Below are positions 36,253 through 52,095 of a stretch of 64,000 nucleotides of DNA, piece after piece. The stretch is from Adineta ricciae (taxonomy: Eukaryota; Rotifera; Eurotatoria; Adinetida; Adinetidae). A program made the position numbers and the translations under genes. The DNA lies in contig CAJNOJ010000077.1 of assembly GCA_905250025.1 (NCBI GenBank), positions 248,001 to 312,000 of the forward strand, in the 5' to 3' direction. The notes under the pieces were generated by a model. It searched no databases, had not been told where the DNA came from, and worked only from the letters and a program-made list of their open reading frames with translations. Each line of letters opens with the position of its first letter. The stretch's first letter is position 1.

Positions 36253-39200
36253 TTAGGGCACGATGATTCTGCTGGATACAGTTTCGTAGGCAAAATCATA
36301 AGGCTCGTCTTTGATTTTGATTGATTCTACTGAGTCATCACTTCGTGTTTGTAAATCCGTTTTCGACAGCTATGAAATAGAAACTCTTGAAGAATGCGTA
36401 ACGTCTTTGTAATGACTTACTTCCGACGAAGAATCCGAATCATCAGGTGACTGCTCGGTAGGTGAAGTTATTCGTTGCGAACTGTGCAAGTATTTTAAAT
36501 CTGTCATCGATAGGATGGACGGTTCAGGTCGAATAAAATAACTCGATGGTACAGCTTCGTTTTGATTATTGATTACTGTGGATAATTTTTCACTTAAATA
36601 TCGAAATATCACATCGGGAGAGATGTTGATATCAGTTGGCATCTCGATTAACCATTGGCATTTCTTTTTCACATCTTGAGAATCGGTCGTTGATTGAATT
36701 TGTTCGGTAGTTTTTGATGATTTTTCAGATGCTGAAAACGAATGTTGTCAAGTAATCTATTCTTAGAAATACATCATCGCTTACTGGAATCAGAGCTTTG
36801 GCTCTGAGGACTATTAATGTGCAGGACGATATTCACTGGAATTGGTAGGTTTTCCGATGCAACGGAGTCGATGGTTGGAAATGAATCAGAACGTGATCGT
36901 TTGTTTCGTGGCAGTCTCTCGTTTAAGAGTAGATGTCTGTCGGAAGTATATTGATCATCATTTTTTCTCCTGAAACGAAAAACAAAATGGACCATTTTGA
37001 GAAAAGTCCATCGAGTGAATGAAATCTTTACATTGTCATCCAGAGAATTGGCAGTAAAGGATCATAGGCATCACTATTCGGTGGCGACATTTTATTCAAT
37101 CGATACAATTCATCATCTAAATCGAATACAACAAGTTGAATTTTTATTTCAAGATTGCCGGCGTTACTTACGAAAATACCATTGGAAATTTGTGAAATAT
37201 CGTGGCGAAATGGTAGATAGCACAAGTGCTTGTTTAGTTTTTAGATTCACAGATTCACAGATCAATCGACAGAGTTCGTTCACAAATGATTTCGAATCAA
37301 AAGTTGCTCGTCTTAGTTCTCCTACATATTAAACGAATTTCTTACTGATTGGCAAACAAAAATGTTCAAGAGATTTCTTTACCGTCATGAATTATAAATC
37401 GTACAACAGCATTACTGTTCCATTGATGTTTGACAAGTGTATTAAAACGTAGTAGCAGTTGAGGTTGTTCACGAGTACCTTCTAACGATCGATCAACGTC
37501 AAGGCTATCGCATATACCCAGAAACAGTCTACATGAGTCAATATGAGGCAAGTCCTTTGTATGGAATCATTTCTTACCCATCATCGTATAACAACAAAAG
37601 AACTGGATGTAAAACCAAATAATCGATCTGGCTGATGATTTTGGTTAAAATATCCTATTTTAAGGATAAGAAGATCAATTTGAACGATGTGAAACTTCTC
37701 CTACTTCGAATACGTGATCCAAAGTGTTGACGGAATGTTTGTTTTTCATATCTAAGCATGGAGAAAGTGTATCGAATAGAGAAGTGTTCTGAATAGAGCG
37801 ATTTTACCATTAATGGCTTGTGTGAACACATTGCAAATGTATCGACTCGTGTGATCGGTTAATTCGAAGCCAGTGGTTCGTGTATAATATCGTCGAACGA
37901 AATCCGTGATGACATTCGGATCAGTGTGCAGTCTTTGCTAAGATTGAATAAAAATCGAAATAAATTCTCAAGAAAAAAAACGCACTTTTCTGCTTACGTC
38001 CTTGACAATTTGTTTCATTTCGTAGAGAAATATTTGTGCAACAAATTTGGGAAAATATTGAGCATGAGAGCAAATGCCAAATGGTTGAGAAGTGAGAACA
38101 ATATTTTCTTCAAAATCGAAATCTACGGCCTAGTGGTATTCATCAGTGGATCATCAGTCAATGGGTGATGAAAATGAATTACTTTGACTTTGAATCGAAA
38201 TTCCAATTGGCAAAGTGTTGAATTCAATGAAAGACGTTTACTATCCGAATCATTCTTTCCCAATTTCAGCGTGTGAAATTCGGCACAGAGCAATGAAACG
38301 GAATTACCTTCAGCATCCATCACTTTTCTTACTTCCCATTTGATAGACATTTGCTTCTCTTTTTTATCATTGCCTTCTCGAAGCAGTGGATAAAGTGTCA
38401 CATCTAACAATAGACATTCAAACATTCGAAAATCGTCAATCGAAATGTTTATACCGATATCGGAAAGTGTGATCAAATTTTGAAGGATCACAGGGTCCAA
38501 TAGACAAACAATACGCGTATTCATTCTAGCAAAATGTCCAGTGCTACTTTTAATATACTGAGTTGCAGCTGCACCTTCCGATCCAGTTGGTTGCGCGACA
38601 ATAATAAACGAACTGTTGCAATTATCAAGCAAGCTATTCATAGAAAAATACTTCGAATATAACTTACTGTTGAAAGTGCTCTGAACAACGCGGACGACCT
38701 TCTGTTTGCCATAGGTTCTTATTCTCTCGATAGTAATTTGTTAAACAATGACACCAATTTGTCGCCCTACAAGGTTCATTGTTTATTTCAGAATATTTTT
38801 AATCGGAAATACATACGCTTTTTGTAACATCAATAAACCCGGTAGTTGTACTAATTCCTCGTGATTGAAATAAAACAAACGTCGACGGCATTGAAAATCT
38901 CTCCAACGTCGAACTTCTTGAAATAAATCTTGCGAAGTCTAGATCATACGCGATTGGACCTCTTCACTACACGATACTCGACTTACCCATGATGGAAAAT
39001 TAGTTGTCATACGAGCTTTCACTTCATTGTACAACGTTTGTGTTCTCTGAACGAATATTTGTGGATTCTAAAAACATTCATACATCATGCTTCTGAGAAG
39101 TATCATTTTTCACTCGAAGAAAAAACATATATGAGTCAACTATGGCAACGGATGTTCTTTCACTATCGATCAAATGAAAAATAAATCAATTGCACTCGAC

Positions 39201-39756
39201 CGTTCTTTTCTCATGGGCGGATAATGTCCTTGATTAGTGCTTTCTATTGCACTTCAAAATACTGAGTTATCAATACATTTATGACAACAAACCGAACTTG
39301 GTGTACCCTTACCTGTAGATATTCGTGCAACAGCCGATCTATGACCATACATTTCGAAACTGATATTTCATTAGGTTTGAGTTTCTGTCGATCTTGTGCA
39401 AGTACTTTCTCCCATCCTATTTTTGAACTGGATACAAGAAAAAAAATCATAATACGATCGAGACAATTCTTCTGTTTACCTTGATTGATACAATTTGGAA
39501 AAGGAGACATCGTTTATATGCTGATTAGTCAGAATGGAAAGCGAGCCAATACTGCTCGCAGGTATTTCATACGGCGCAATGAATTTGTGATCAGTAAATA
39601 AGTCGTACAAGTCCTGATGATTGTTTGTTGGATGTATGTCAATATTACCTAAGAAAATCAATAAAAAATTTCTCTAAGAAACGATGAAATATTCATTTTT
39701 ACGTGTTTTATCTAATTTGATTGTCGTCATCGACTTTTCCGCTTTGTTTTTTGTCA
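36253..39756 (-). CDS. STAT-like transcription factor 5 of the array
   Basis: It begins MTKNKAEKSMTTIKLDKT and continues with IGSLSILTNQHINDVSFSKL, aligning with genes 3 and 4. Helices include VRRWRDFQCRRRLFYFNHEE. The DNA-binding region opens NSSFIIVAQPTGSEGAAATQ and contains LNSTLCQLEFRFKVKV. The SH2 entry is LFLGICDSLDVDR and the SH2 core QPQLLLRFNTLVKHQ (Arg codon 37447-37449), the most STAT-like of the five. The post-SH2 tyrosine is in NSDAYDPLLPILW (37064-37066), near-identical to gene 3. The C-terminus is Ser/Asp-rich and ends with SVESIKIKDEPYDFAYE, where IKDE fits the SUMO-acceptor consensus and lies beside further tyrosines. The stop is at 36253-36255. Confidence 0.75.
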
Positions 39757-43377
<3,621 letters not shown>

Positions 43378-43854
43378 AAAAAGTATACATATATCTATTT
43401 TCACTTTGTGTGAATGAAGGATCATGTGCAATTGTTTTCTATTTTCCTCGATGTTGTTCTTGTGCGATACAGACACATATGATTCGTTCTATTTTGCAAA
43501 TAAAAAAGGCTCGACGTACTTTTTCTTACTCTCGAACTTTTGTGTACATTTACTATAGTAGCTGGCCGGTGTTCGGATGTTTAAATCATGGTATCATCCA
43601 AACAAGCGCTGTTTGTTGTGCTGTAGCTATTTTATCGAAATCAAGACAATACTTATGCTAGCTTTTCCTTCCCGTCTGCCGGCTGTTGCAGAAAATAGAC
43701 CGGCTTTTTCTGAAAGTACTTCATCACATGAGCTAACTGTCACACGATTCTCAGAATTTGCTTGTTTATCTTAAATTTCATTTGAAATCAATTTATTCAA
43801 TGCATCTACGATAGAAAACATAACGGGTTAACCATTCTATTCTACATCGATGTC
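43378..43854. other. Intergenic between convergent genes
   Basis: Holds the 3'UTR of the GH13 gene (AATAAA at 43499-43504) and the 3' flank of the repeat-protein gene. Nothing else supported. Confidence 0.45.
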
Positions 43855-45347
43855 TTAAACATCGGAGAGTCCGTACGAGGCGTAGGTGTACTGATAAGGA
43901 GAAACATATTGATTATCGAATTCAAGATGTCGAAAAGCGACAGGTGAGATTATTGATCGATCGTCAACGCCATCACGATCGGAATAATTATTATTATATT
44001 TCGAGCGACTTTGTCCACCTTCTAAATGACGAAATGCTTCCGTATTAATATAAGATTTGGTTTCGATTGCTGGACCCATGGATGAATGTATAGATTTATT
44101 TCTCGAATTTGATCCAAAACCTTCAATATAGCGAAAGGCGTTTGGATTCACGTATGATCGTTCGTCAATGCCACTTTCGACGTTATTTCGTTTTTCGACA
44201 CGATGTTCGACGTAACGAAAAGCATTTGGATTAACATACGATCGTTCGTCGATGTCAGGTCCATCGAAAACTTGACGTCTGGTTTGCTTTCCTTCGACCC
44301 ATTTAAATGCTTCTGGATTGACGATAGGCCGATCGTCAATCGATGATTGGGCTGTTGGCTTTTTCGCCAATGTGCGATTTTCAATATACTGAAAAGCTTT
44401 CGGATTAACAATTGCCCTTCTATCCACACCTGGTTGAATATCACGATGAATAGGAAAGGAGTTTTTCTCCAAATAACGAAATGCATTTGGATTCACAATT
44501 GGTTCACTGTCGATTCCACTTTCGACGGTCTTTTTCGGCGATATTCTGTGTTTTTCTATAAATCGAAATGCATCTGGATTGATAATTGGCCGCGTGTCAA
44601 TCGACGGTTCGTTCGATTGATTGATGGGTACTTTCTGACGTCGACCATCGATATATCTACAAAAGAAAACAAATAGATCAAATAAAAAAACATGACTAAT
44701 TACTTGAAGGCATCAGGATTTGTAATTGGTCTATCGTCGATTCCACTGGTCACGTTTTGGCCTTGTTTATTCACTTTATTTGTTCTTCCTTCGACGTACC
44801 GAAAGGCATTGGCATCGACGATTGATCGCTCATCGATGCCTCCTTTGGGTCCATCGTCACCGCGTAGGCGATTGTTTTTTTCTATTTGTTGCTGGCGCCG
44901 ACGTTCTAATTGTACCACAGCATCAAGGTTAATAATTGGCCGAGAATCAATTCCACTCTCCATACCATCGGAGTCCGGTTTCTTCTTTCCTTTTCGTTCA
45001 TTTGAATTCAAATATTGAAAAGCGCGAGGATCAATTATTGGTGAATCATCAATTTCAGCACGGTTGTTTCTCTGAGAAAAATTCAAATGCTGTGCTTGTT
45101 GTTTTCCATGAGTAACATAGAACGGTCTTGGGTGATTAGTATTCGCTGATAAAGCCGGATTAACGCGGCGCGTAGGCGTCGGGGGAAGATTGCTTCTGAT
45201 GGGAGATGTCGGTTGATAATGTTGAGCATGAAATGTTCGATTGTTCTGTTGTTGTTGATGATGATAATTATTATTACTATATGGAGCAGGCGTCGGTGAA
45301 GGTGATGAATAATGATAACCGCTAGTAAAACTACGTATGGGATACAT
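43855..45347 (-). CDS. Protein of twelve ~30-residue '[GS]IDxRxIVNPxAFRYIE' repeats
   Basis: I do not recognise this family. Two exons separated by a 47-nt intron (44657-44703) encode about 480 residues. The first ~100 residues are Ser/Pro/Asn/Gln-rich. After that come twelve tandem units whose core is [G/S]-[I/V]-D-x-R-x-[I/Y]-[V/I]-N-P-x-A-F-[R/Q/K]-[Y/F/H]-[I/V/L]-E, spaced by basic, variable 12-20-residue linkers (for example GIDERSYVNPNAFRYVE). Units 9 and 10 are almost identical in the core, unit 2 is the most degenerate, and units 11-12 drift. There are no cysteines and no membrane segment, so it is probably intracellular. The start is taken at the ATG at 45347; an in-frame ATG at 45425 would add a mildly hydrophobic 26-residue leader. 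The regular short motif suggests a scaffold with many identical binding sites. Confidence 0.8.
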
Positions 45348-46876
45348 CGTTGCAGTGTGTACAGAAACAGTGAAAGAAGCAGAAACAATAATAGATGATG
45401 AAACGAGATTTACAGAAAAAGACACTCTCCATACATTTTCTCCTTCTCTACGTATAGATATATCTTTCTTTTCCCCTTTCTTCCCTTATTTACTAAGTGA
45501 GTGTTACAGAAGCAAGGCATCAAATTAGTCTTACTGAGGATACCAAAAATAAGGCGAAACAGTAGTTTTCTACTCCTGTGTATATTGACATCCTGTTTAT
45601 GCGCTGAAAAAACATCGAAGAGAAATAGAAGTTCGACATTTTTTGCTTTGCCTTGTTGATATTGATGGGTCTCGTCCTATCACACATATCCGATCGTTAT
45701 TCTTGTATTTGTTAACGATATACTAAAGAAGGAAAGCGATTAAACTCATGCTTATCTGACGCTTCTCATTAATAATCTTTCCTGTCAGTTATCAAATTGG
45801 TTCGACTATTAAGACAGATTTCTCAGCAACATTTGCTCTACACGGATCAAATCCGTTCGAAATTCACACATCTCGCAAACTTTCTTTTCTCGAGAGAAAG
45901 AACATAATGAGAGTGCTTGTATTGTAGACGGAAATCCCTACTATTTGTTATCATAAGCAGGATATGTTACTCTTGATTTTATATAGATTCAATAATGTGC
46001 TGTAATCTAGATCAAATTCTTTGCAATAGAATATCGAAATCCAGTTGTATTTGTTTATTTCGAAGACTCACTCTCAGTCGTACAAGGTGACATGTTTTGA
46101 CATAGACGTTTCTCGCATATCAGCAAATTGACGAGTTGCAGAAGCGATGGTCAATTATTTTGTTACAGAAGATATTCATCATCAAACAGATCTAAACACG
46201 ATAGATGTCAATTTTCAAGAAAGAATTATTGTATGCAACTTCTTATTGACTACTATTTTAATGTTATTCTTGTCAATTCAGTATGGAGACAGAATAGGTA
46301 AAACGAAGAAAGTATTGCACATTTGTGATTGTATATCTGTACCTATAACGGATGACAATGACGTCATCAAAGATTGAAGTTTGAGAATTACTTATGTATT
46401 CCATAAACTCTTGTGCTGATTTAGTGAAGTCGGTATCAAAGTTCGAAAATATCTTGAGGGTATCCGTGATCCAAAACAAGAACCATCGAAAACGCTTCAA
46501 GCGTAAAATTTCTTCTGAAGCCTCATATTTTCCAAGACTTTACTTCCTACACACTGATGTACATTCTAGTCAATTGTTCTTTCACAAAAATTCACCGGGT
46601 AGACCGTTCATCACGAAAGAAAGTTTCATTTATTATTGCATTTTATTTCAATATACGTTTTCATCTTAGAATTAGAAGAACTACACAATTTCTATATGAT
46701 ATTGTTGAATAGAGAACATACATCTTTGACGGTTACATGGAAACAAATCAATTATTGTAGCTTGAACAACCCGTACACAATAAACAACGAAGAGAAAAGA
46801 AACAAAACTAGGTGAGAAACAATGTACAAGAATTTGTTTTTGAATGAATGCGGACGCGTTTGTTATTGTCTTCTTA
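45348..46876. other. Intergenic, repeat-protein gene to H2A.Z
   Basis: About 1.5 kb. ORFs at 46147-46377 (+) and 46394-46669 (+) were inspected; neither has recognisable content. No RNA gene seen. Confidence 0.4.
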
Positions 46877-47514
46877 TTATGCGGCACCTTTGGCAGCTGG
46901 TTGAGGTAAACTTCCTTGAACTGGTGTTTTCTTGCCAATAAGTGACTAGAAACAACAGAAAATGTCCATTTGCTGATCATCGTTTTGAAAAAACAAACCT
47001 TATGGATGTGTGGAATGACACCACCACCAGCAATGGTTGCTTTAATCAATGTATCCAATTCTTCATCACCACGAATGGCCAATTGTAAATGACGTGGGTT
47101 GATACGTTTTACTTTGAGATCCTTTGATGCATTACCTAGATTAGATTTAGAATTGCTGAATAAGTTCGACTCGAGTCGCTCGTAAGTTTCTTACCGGCAA
47201 GTTCGAGAACTTCAGCAGTTAAATATTCAAGAATAGCAGCAGTGTAGACAGCAGCGGTTGCACCAACACGACCGTGCGATGTCGTACGTGACTTTAAATG
47301 ACGATGAATACGACCTGATTAATGGGAAGTTTATCTCGAAGAAATTCAAGGCATCGTTATCACTTACCGACAGGAAATTGAAGACCTGCACGAGCACTTC
47401 GTGAAACAGCTTTGGCCTTTGTTTTGCCATGATCTTTACCTAAATAAAAGCCGTCAGATTTTACAAAGAACATACAAAAAACCTGTCAGACATACCAGCT
47501 TTACCACCAGGCAT
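46877..47514 (-). CDS. Histone H2A.Z
   Basis: H2A.Z replaces H2A in nucleosomes near promoters. Five short exons give [20 protein letters not shown], the alpha1-L1 region [79 protein letters not shown] and PHIHKSLIGKK. The [18 protein letters not shown] and PHIHKSLIGKK features are H2A.Z-specific and separate it from canonical H2A. The C-terminus continues [16 protein letters not shown], longer than the vertebrate tail and without an SQ phosphorylation motif. Having introns also fits a replication-independent variant gene. Confidence 0.95.
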
Positions 47515-48103
47515 TGTAACGAATGAATTGAGTTAATTGGAAAATCTACAAATATATGAGAAATATAAAAATGCTGAAGAAAAAGTCGAACGACTACATT
47601 TCTCAAAATTTCGCTCGAAAATGATCATGAACGTGCGCATAGCTATCATTAGGCCAGCGAACAAAGAACATGCATCACACAAAGACAATGACAGTCCGAT
47701 TCTGTTCTCTTTCTCACTATTGCCAAGCAGCAAGTTGGCCGTAATATAGGTCCAGACTTCTCTCTTTTCTCTCCTTAGAATACAGAGAAGAGGAGAAAAG
47801 GAAAGAGAAAAATACGAACGCACGCGTCTGTGGTCATCATGTAATGAATAATACACGACCGCGCCTTTCTTCTTTGCATTCTTCCTCGGTCAAAGTCTAT
47901 GAAACAAGAAGAGAAAAAAGGAAATGCGTGGCAATAACTGATGTGAGCGCAATATTGAATAGGATTTTAGATTTCCGTGGAATATGAATTAACAGAGATT
48001 ACATATCGAAGCATATTCGCATAAGAATAAAAAAGAAAAGAGAAAAAATATGAAAAATTTTCAACGAAATTTATTAGTTGAACGAACAAACAAAAATTTA
48101 CAA
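47515..48103. other. Intergenic, H2A.Z to RNF113A
   Basis: About 590 bases; promoter of H2A.Z and 3' flank of RNF113A. Short ORFs on both strands have no recognisable content. Confidence 0.4.
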
Positions 48104-49474
<1,371 letters not shown>

Positions 49475-50034
49475 GATCTGAAATGAAAAGGAAGACAAGG
49501 TGTCAGTGCGAGTCATAGATCGATGACATTTAGATGTCGTGAAAAACAAACACATTTGAATAGTGTTTTATTATTACTTCCAAAGTTCAAGGTTGTAACG
49601 ACGTAAATGTGAAAACAAATGGGAATGGATTGTTGTGAATATTTATTTATAGGAGGAGTAATTGAATTGTGGAAAAAGAAAGAGAAAGCGTGCGCTGATG
49701 AGCTCATTACAGAGTAAAAGAAAAAAAAATCAATGAGATGTATTGAGTGTTGCTAGATCTGAAGATAAGGAACAAAAAGAAGCCAAAACGTACACAAATA
49801 AAGTACATTCTAAAAAATAGTGGTAGTAAGTAAGAGTGAGAATCATTCGTGTGTGCACATCTATCTGACATTTGTTCTCGGAAGATGATTGAAATGAACA
49901 AACCTGAGAAGAAAGTGAAGCTGAACAAGAAAAACATGTGCATGGAAGAGATTATTGCATAGAATATATATCTATCTAACAAAGTAAACCATTGCCGAGA
50001 ACAAATGTGATGAAGAAGAACAACCAGACAGCAT
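49475..50034. other. Intergenic, RNF113A to septin
   Basis: About 560 AT-rich bases; no gene supported. Confidence 0.4.
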
Positions 50035-51513
50035 CTATTTCTTCTTTGTGCCTTTCTTCATCGTTTCCATGTTGGCACGTTTGCGTTGTTCGAACAAGTT
50101 GACCTCTTGTTCGAGTATACGCCATTTTTCGTCACATTTATCCTTCTGATCTTTGTATTGTTTCTTGATGTTCGTCAATTGTTCGTTGATCTAATAGGAA
50201 ATTCACACACAAATCCAGATGAGCCACGAACAAAGCAGCTGAGAGTCTACCTGTTTTTCCGTTTCTTTCAGTTCCGCTTCTTTATCTTTCACTTTTTGAA
50301 TAAACGCTTCTTTCAATTGTTGTTCACGTTGTTCGAGCTCTTGACGAAGTTCATTTCGCTTCATGTCCAACGTATCACTAATCGACATTTGTTTTCCATC
50401 GATATTATCAGCCAAACCAAGTTCCGTAAGACGATTACGTCGAAACATTTCATAATGTTTCGAATGTGTTGTTTCGATTAAATCCAACATATTCTTTTCG
50501 ATGAGACTATCGCGTAATTTTTTAAAATCACAATGATTTTCATTCTCAACTAGAAACGATACGAACATGAGAAAACAAACACATTCATTGTCGAACACGA
50601 TCCTACCTTGAACAACACCCCATGGATATTGCCGAGCGCGCACGTATTGATTTCCAACTTTGACTGTTTCATTGCTGCCAACAACCGCCAATGGAAGAAG
50701 ATTCTAAACAAAAGTTACGAAATTTTCAAAGCAATAACTAAACTTACGTTGGCTTTAAGATTCTCTTCTGCTAATGTTTCGTCATCAGTTGGAAAACGAT
50801 AGATTTTCACCGCAGCTGTATTCAGCTCATTGAGAATATTTTGCTTAAAGCGTTGTAACTCATTCTTTGATATCGTATCCGACTTTGCGATGATCGGAAT
50901 GATGTTCACTTTACTATCTAAATGTTTCATTGTCACTAAATCCAGCGCTTTCAATGAATGGCCTGTCGGATTGATAAAGTACAAACAAACATGAATGCGT
51001 GTATCATGATAGTTCGATAAATTCCGTTTGATTTTCAATTCTTCATCGAGATACAACTGAAATTGTGCGTCGATGAAATCTCCGATGACTTTGAATGAGT
51101 CATCTTTGTTAATTTGATCACCAAAACCAGCTGTTTCGACAACAGTTAACTTTAACCGTATCTCACGTTCGAATAGATCATAAGTATTTTTACGTAGAAA
51201 TACTCGAGGAATATCGTGTGTTGATGGCGTCGAATCCAAGCGTGTGTTAAATAAACTATCGAGCAAGGACGACTTTCCACAAGCTGTTTCACCAACACAA
51301 AGAATATTAAACACAAAACCATCCGATATGGCTTTAGCCATGATTTGATTTGGTAAATTGTTGATGCCACATTCCTCTTTCAATTCGAATGTTCGAATTG
51401 ATGGCGCCTAGAGAAATGAAAGGCAACGATAGAAAGGACAGAACTCGGAAAGTTTTTTGACATACCGGAGGTTTTAACGCCGTAGGATCAGTTGAACGTG
51501 GTATGTCTTTCAT
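50035..51513 (-). CDS. Septin, SEPT6/8/10/11 group
   Basis: Septins are filament-forming GTPases of the cortex and cytokinetic furrow. The start at 51513 reads [16 protein letters not shown], then a polybasic-poor lead ([20 protein letters not shown]). The P-loop is GETACGKSS, the switch II region [14 protein letters not shown] (canonical DTVG is ETAG here) and the G4 motif AKSD. The septin unique element includes [20 protein letters not shown]. The C-terminal coiled coil ([40 protein letters not shown]) ends in a Lys-rich tail. The [12 protein letters not shown] block and a long coiled coil place it in the SEPT6 group, whose members often bind GTP without hydrolysing it. The G1 and G3 changes are unusual for the group. 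Five exons. Confidence 0.92.
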
Positions 51514-52095
51514 TGTGCTTTGTATCTATGTGAGAATCTTCACACGATGAACAAGGGAATGAGTGATCGATGATGAATCCATTGGCATTTCGCAAGATAT
51601 ATCTGAATGAGCCAATGAGAAATCAACGAATGTGCTCTCTCTTTGTATCTATTGTGATTGCTGCTCGACAGTATACGACATCTATCAGTTTTGCTTTTCA
51701 ACTCTAGAAGGTTGCGCTAATCCTTCAACACCTTGATTATATTTTGAAATATCAACACAACAACAGCAAAAACCATGAATTTTCTTTAGAGGCCTCTTTT
51801 GTGTCGATCTGACGTTTTTATTCTAATTCTGTTATACAACGTTGTAAATACTATTACAAAGAACTTTTGCTGGACGATAAATTTGAAAAGAAAGTTATTG
51901 TAAATTGATAATACAGAACGTTAAATTTATCTGGCTCTTTTTCTCTATTGACATTACATGTCGCCTTCATTCTTATCCTTGAAATAGGTATCTGCATTCG
52001 CGTACTCTTTTCCTATTTCAAATAGAGAAAGAGAAGAATCGAAAGAAACACGAAAGCTAACCGCATCGTGTCTCAACCGTAATCGGCAACAAAAA
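51514..52095. other. Divergent interval, septin / innexin
   Basis: About 580 bases between head-to-head genes. No distinct element seen. Confidence 0.4.

Noticed and set aside
46147..46669. Two plus-strand ORFs upstream of H2A.Z
   Set aside because: Short, no homology, no start context or splice structure that joins them convincingly.
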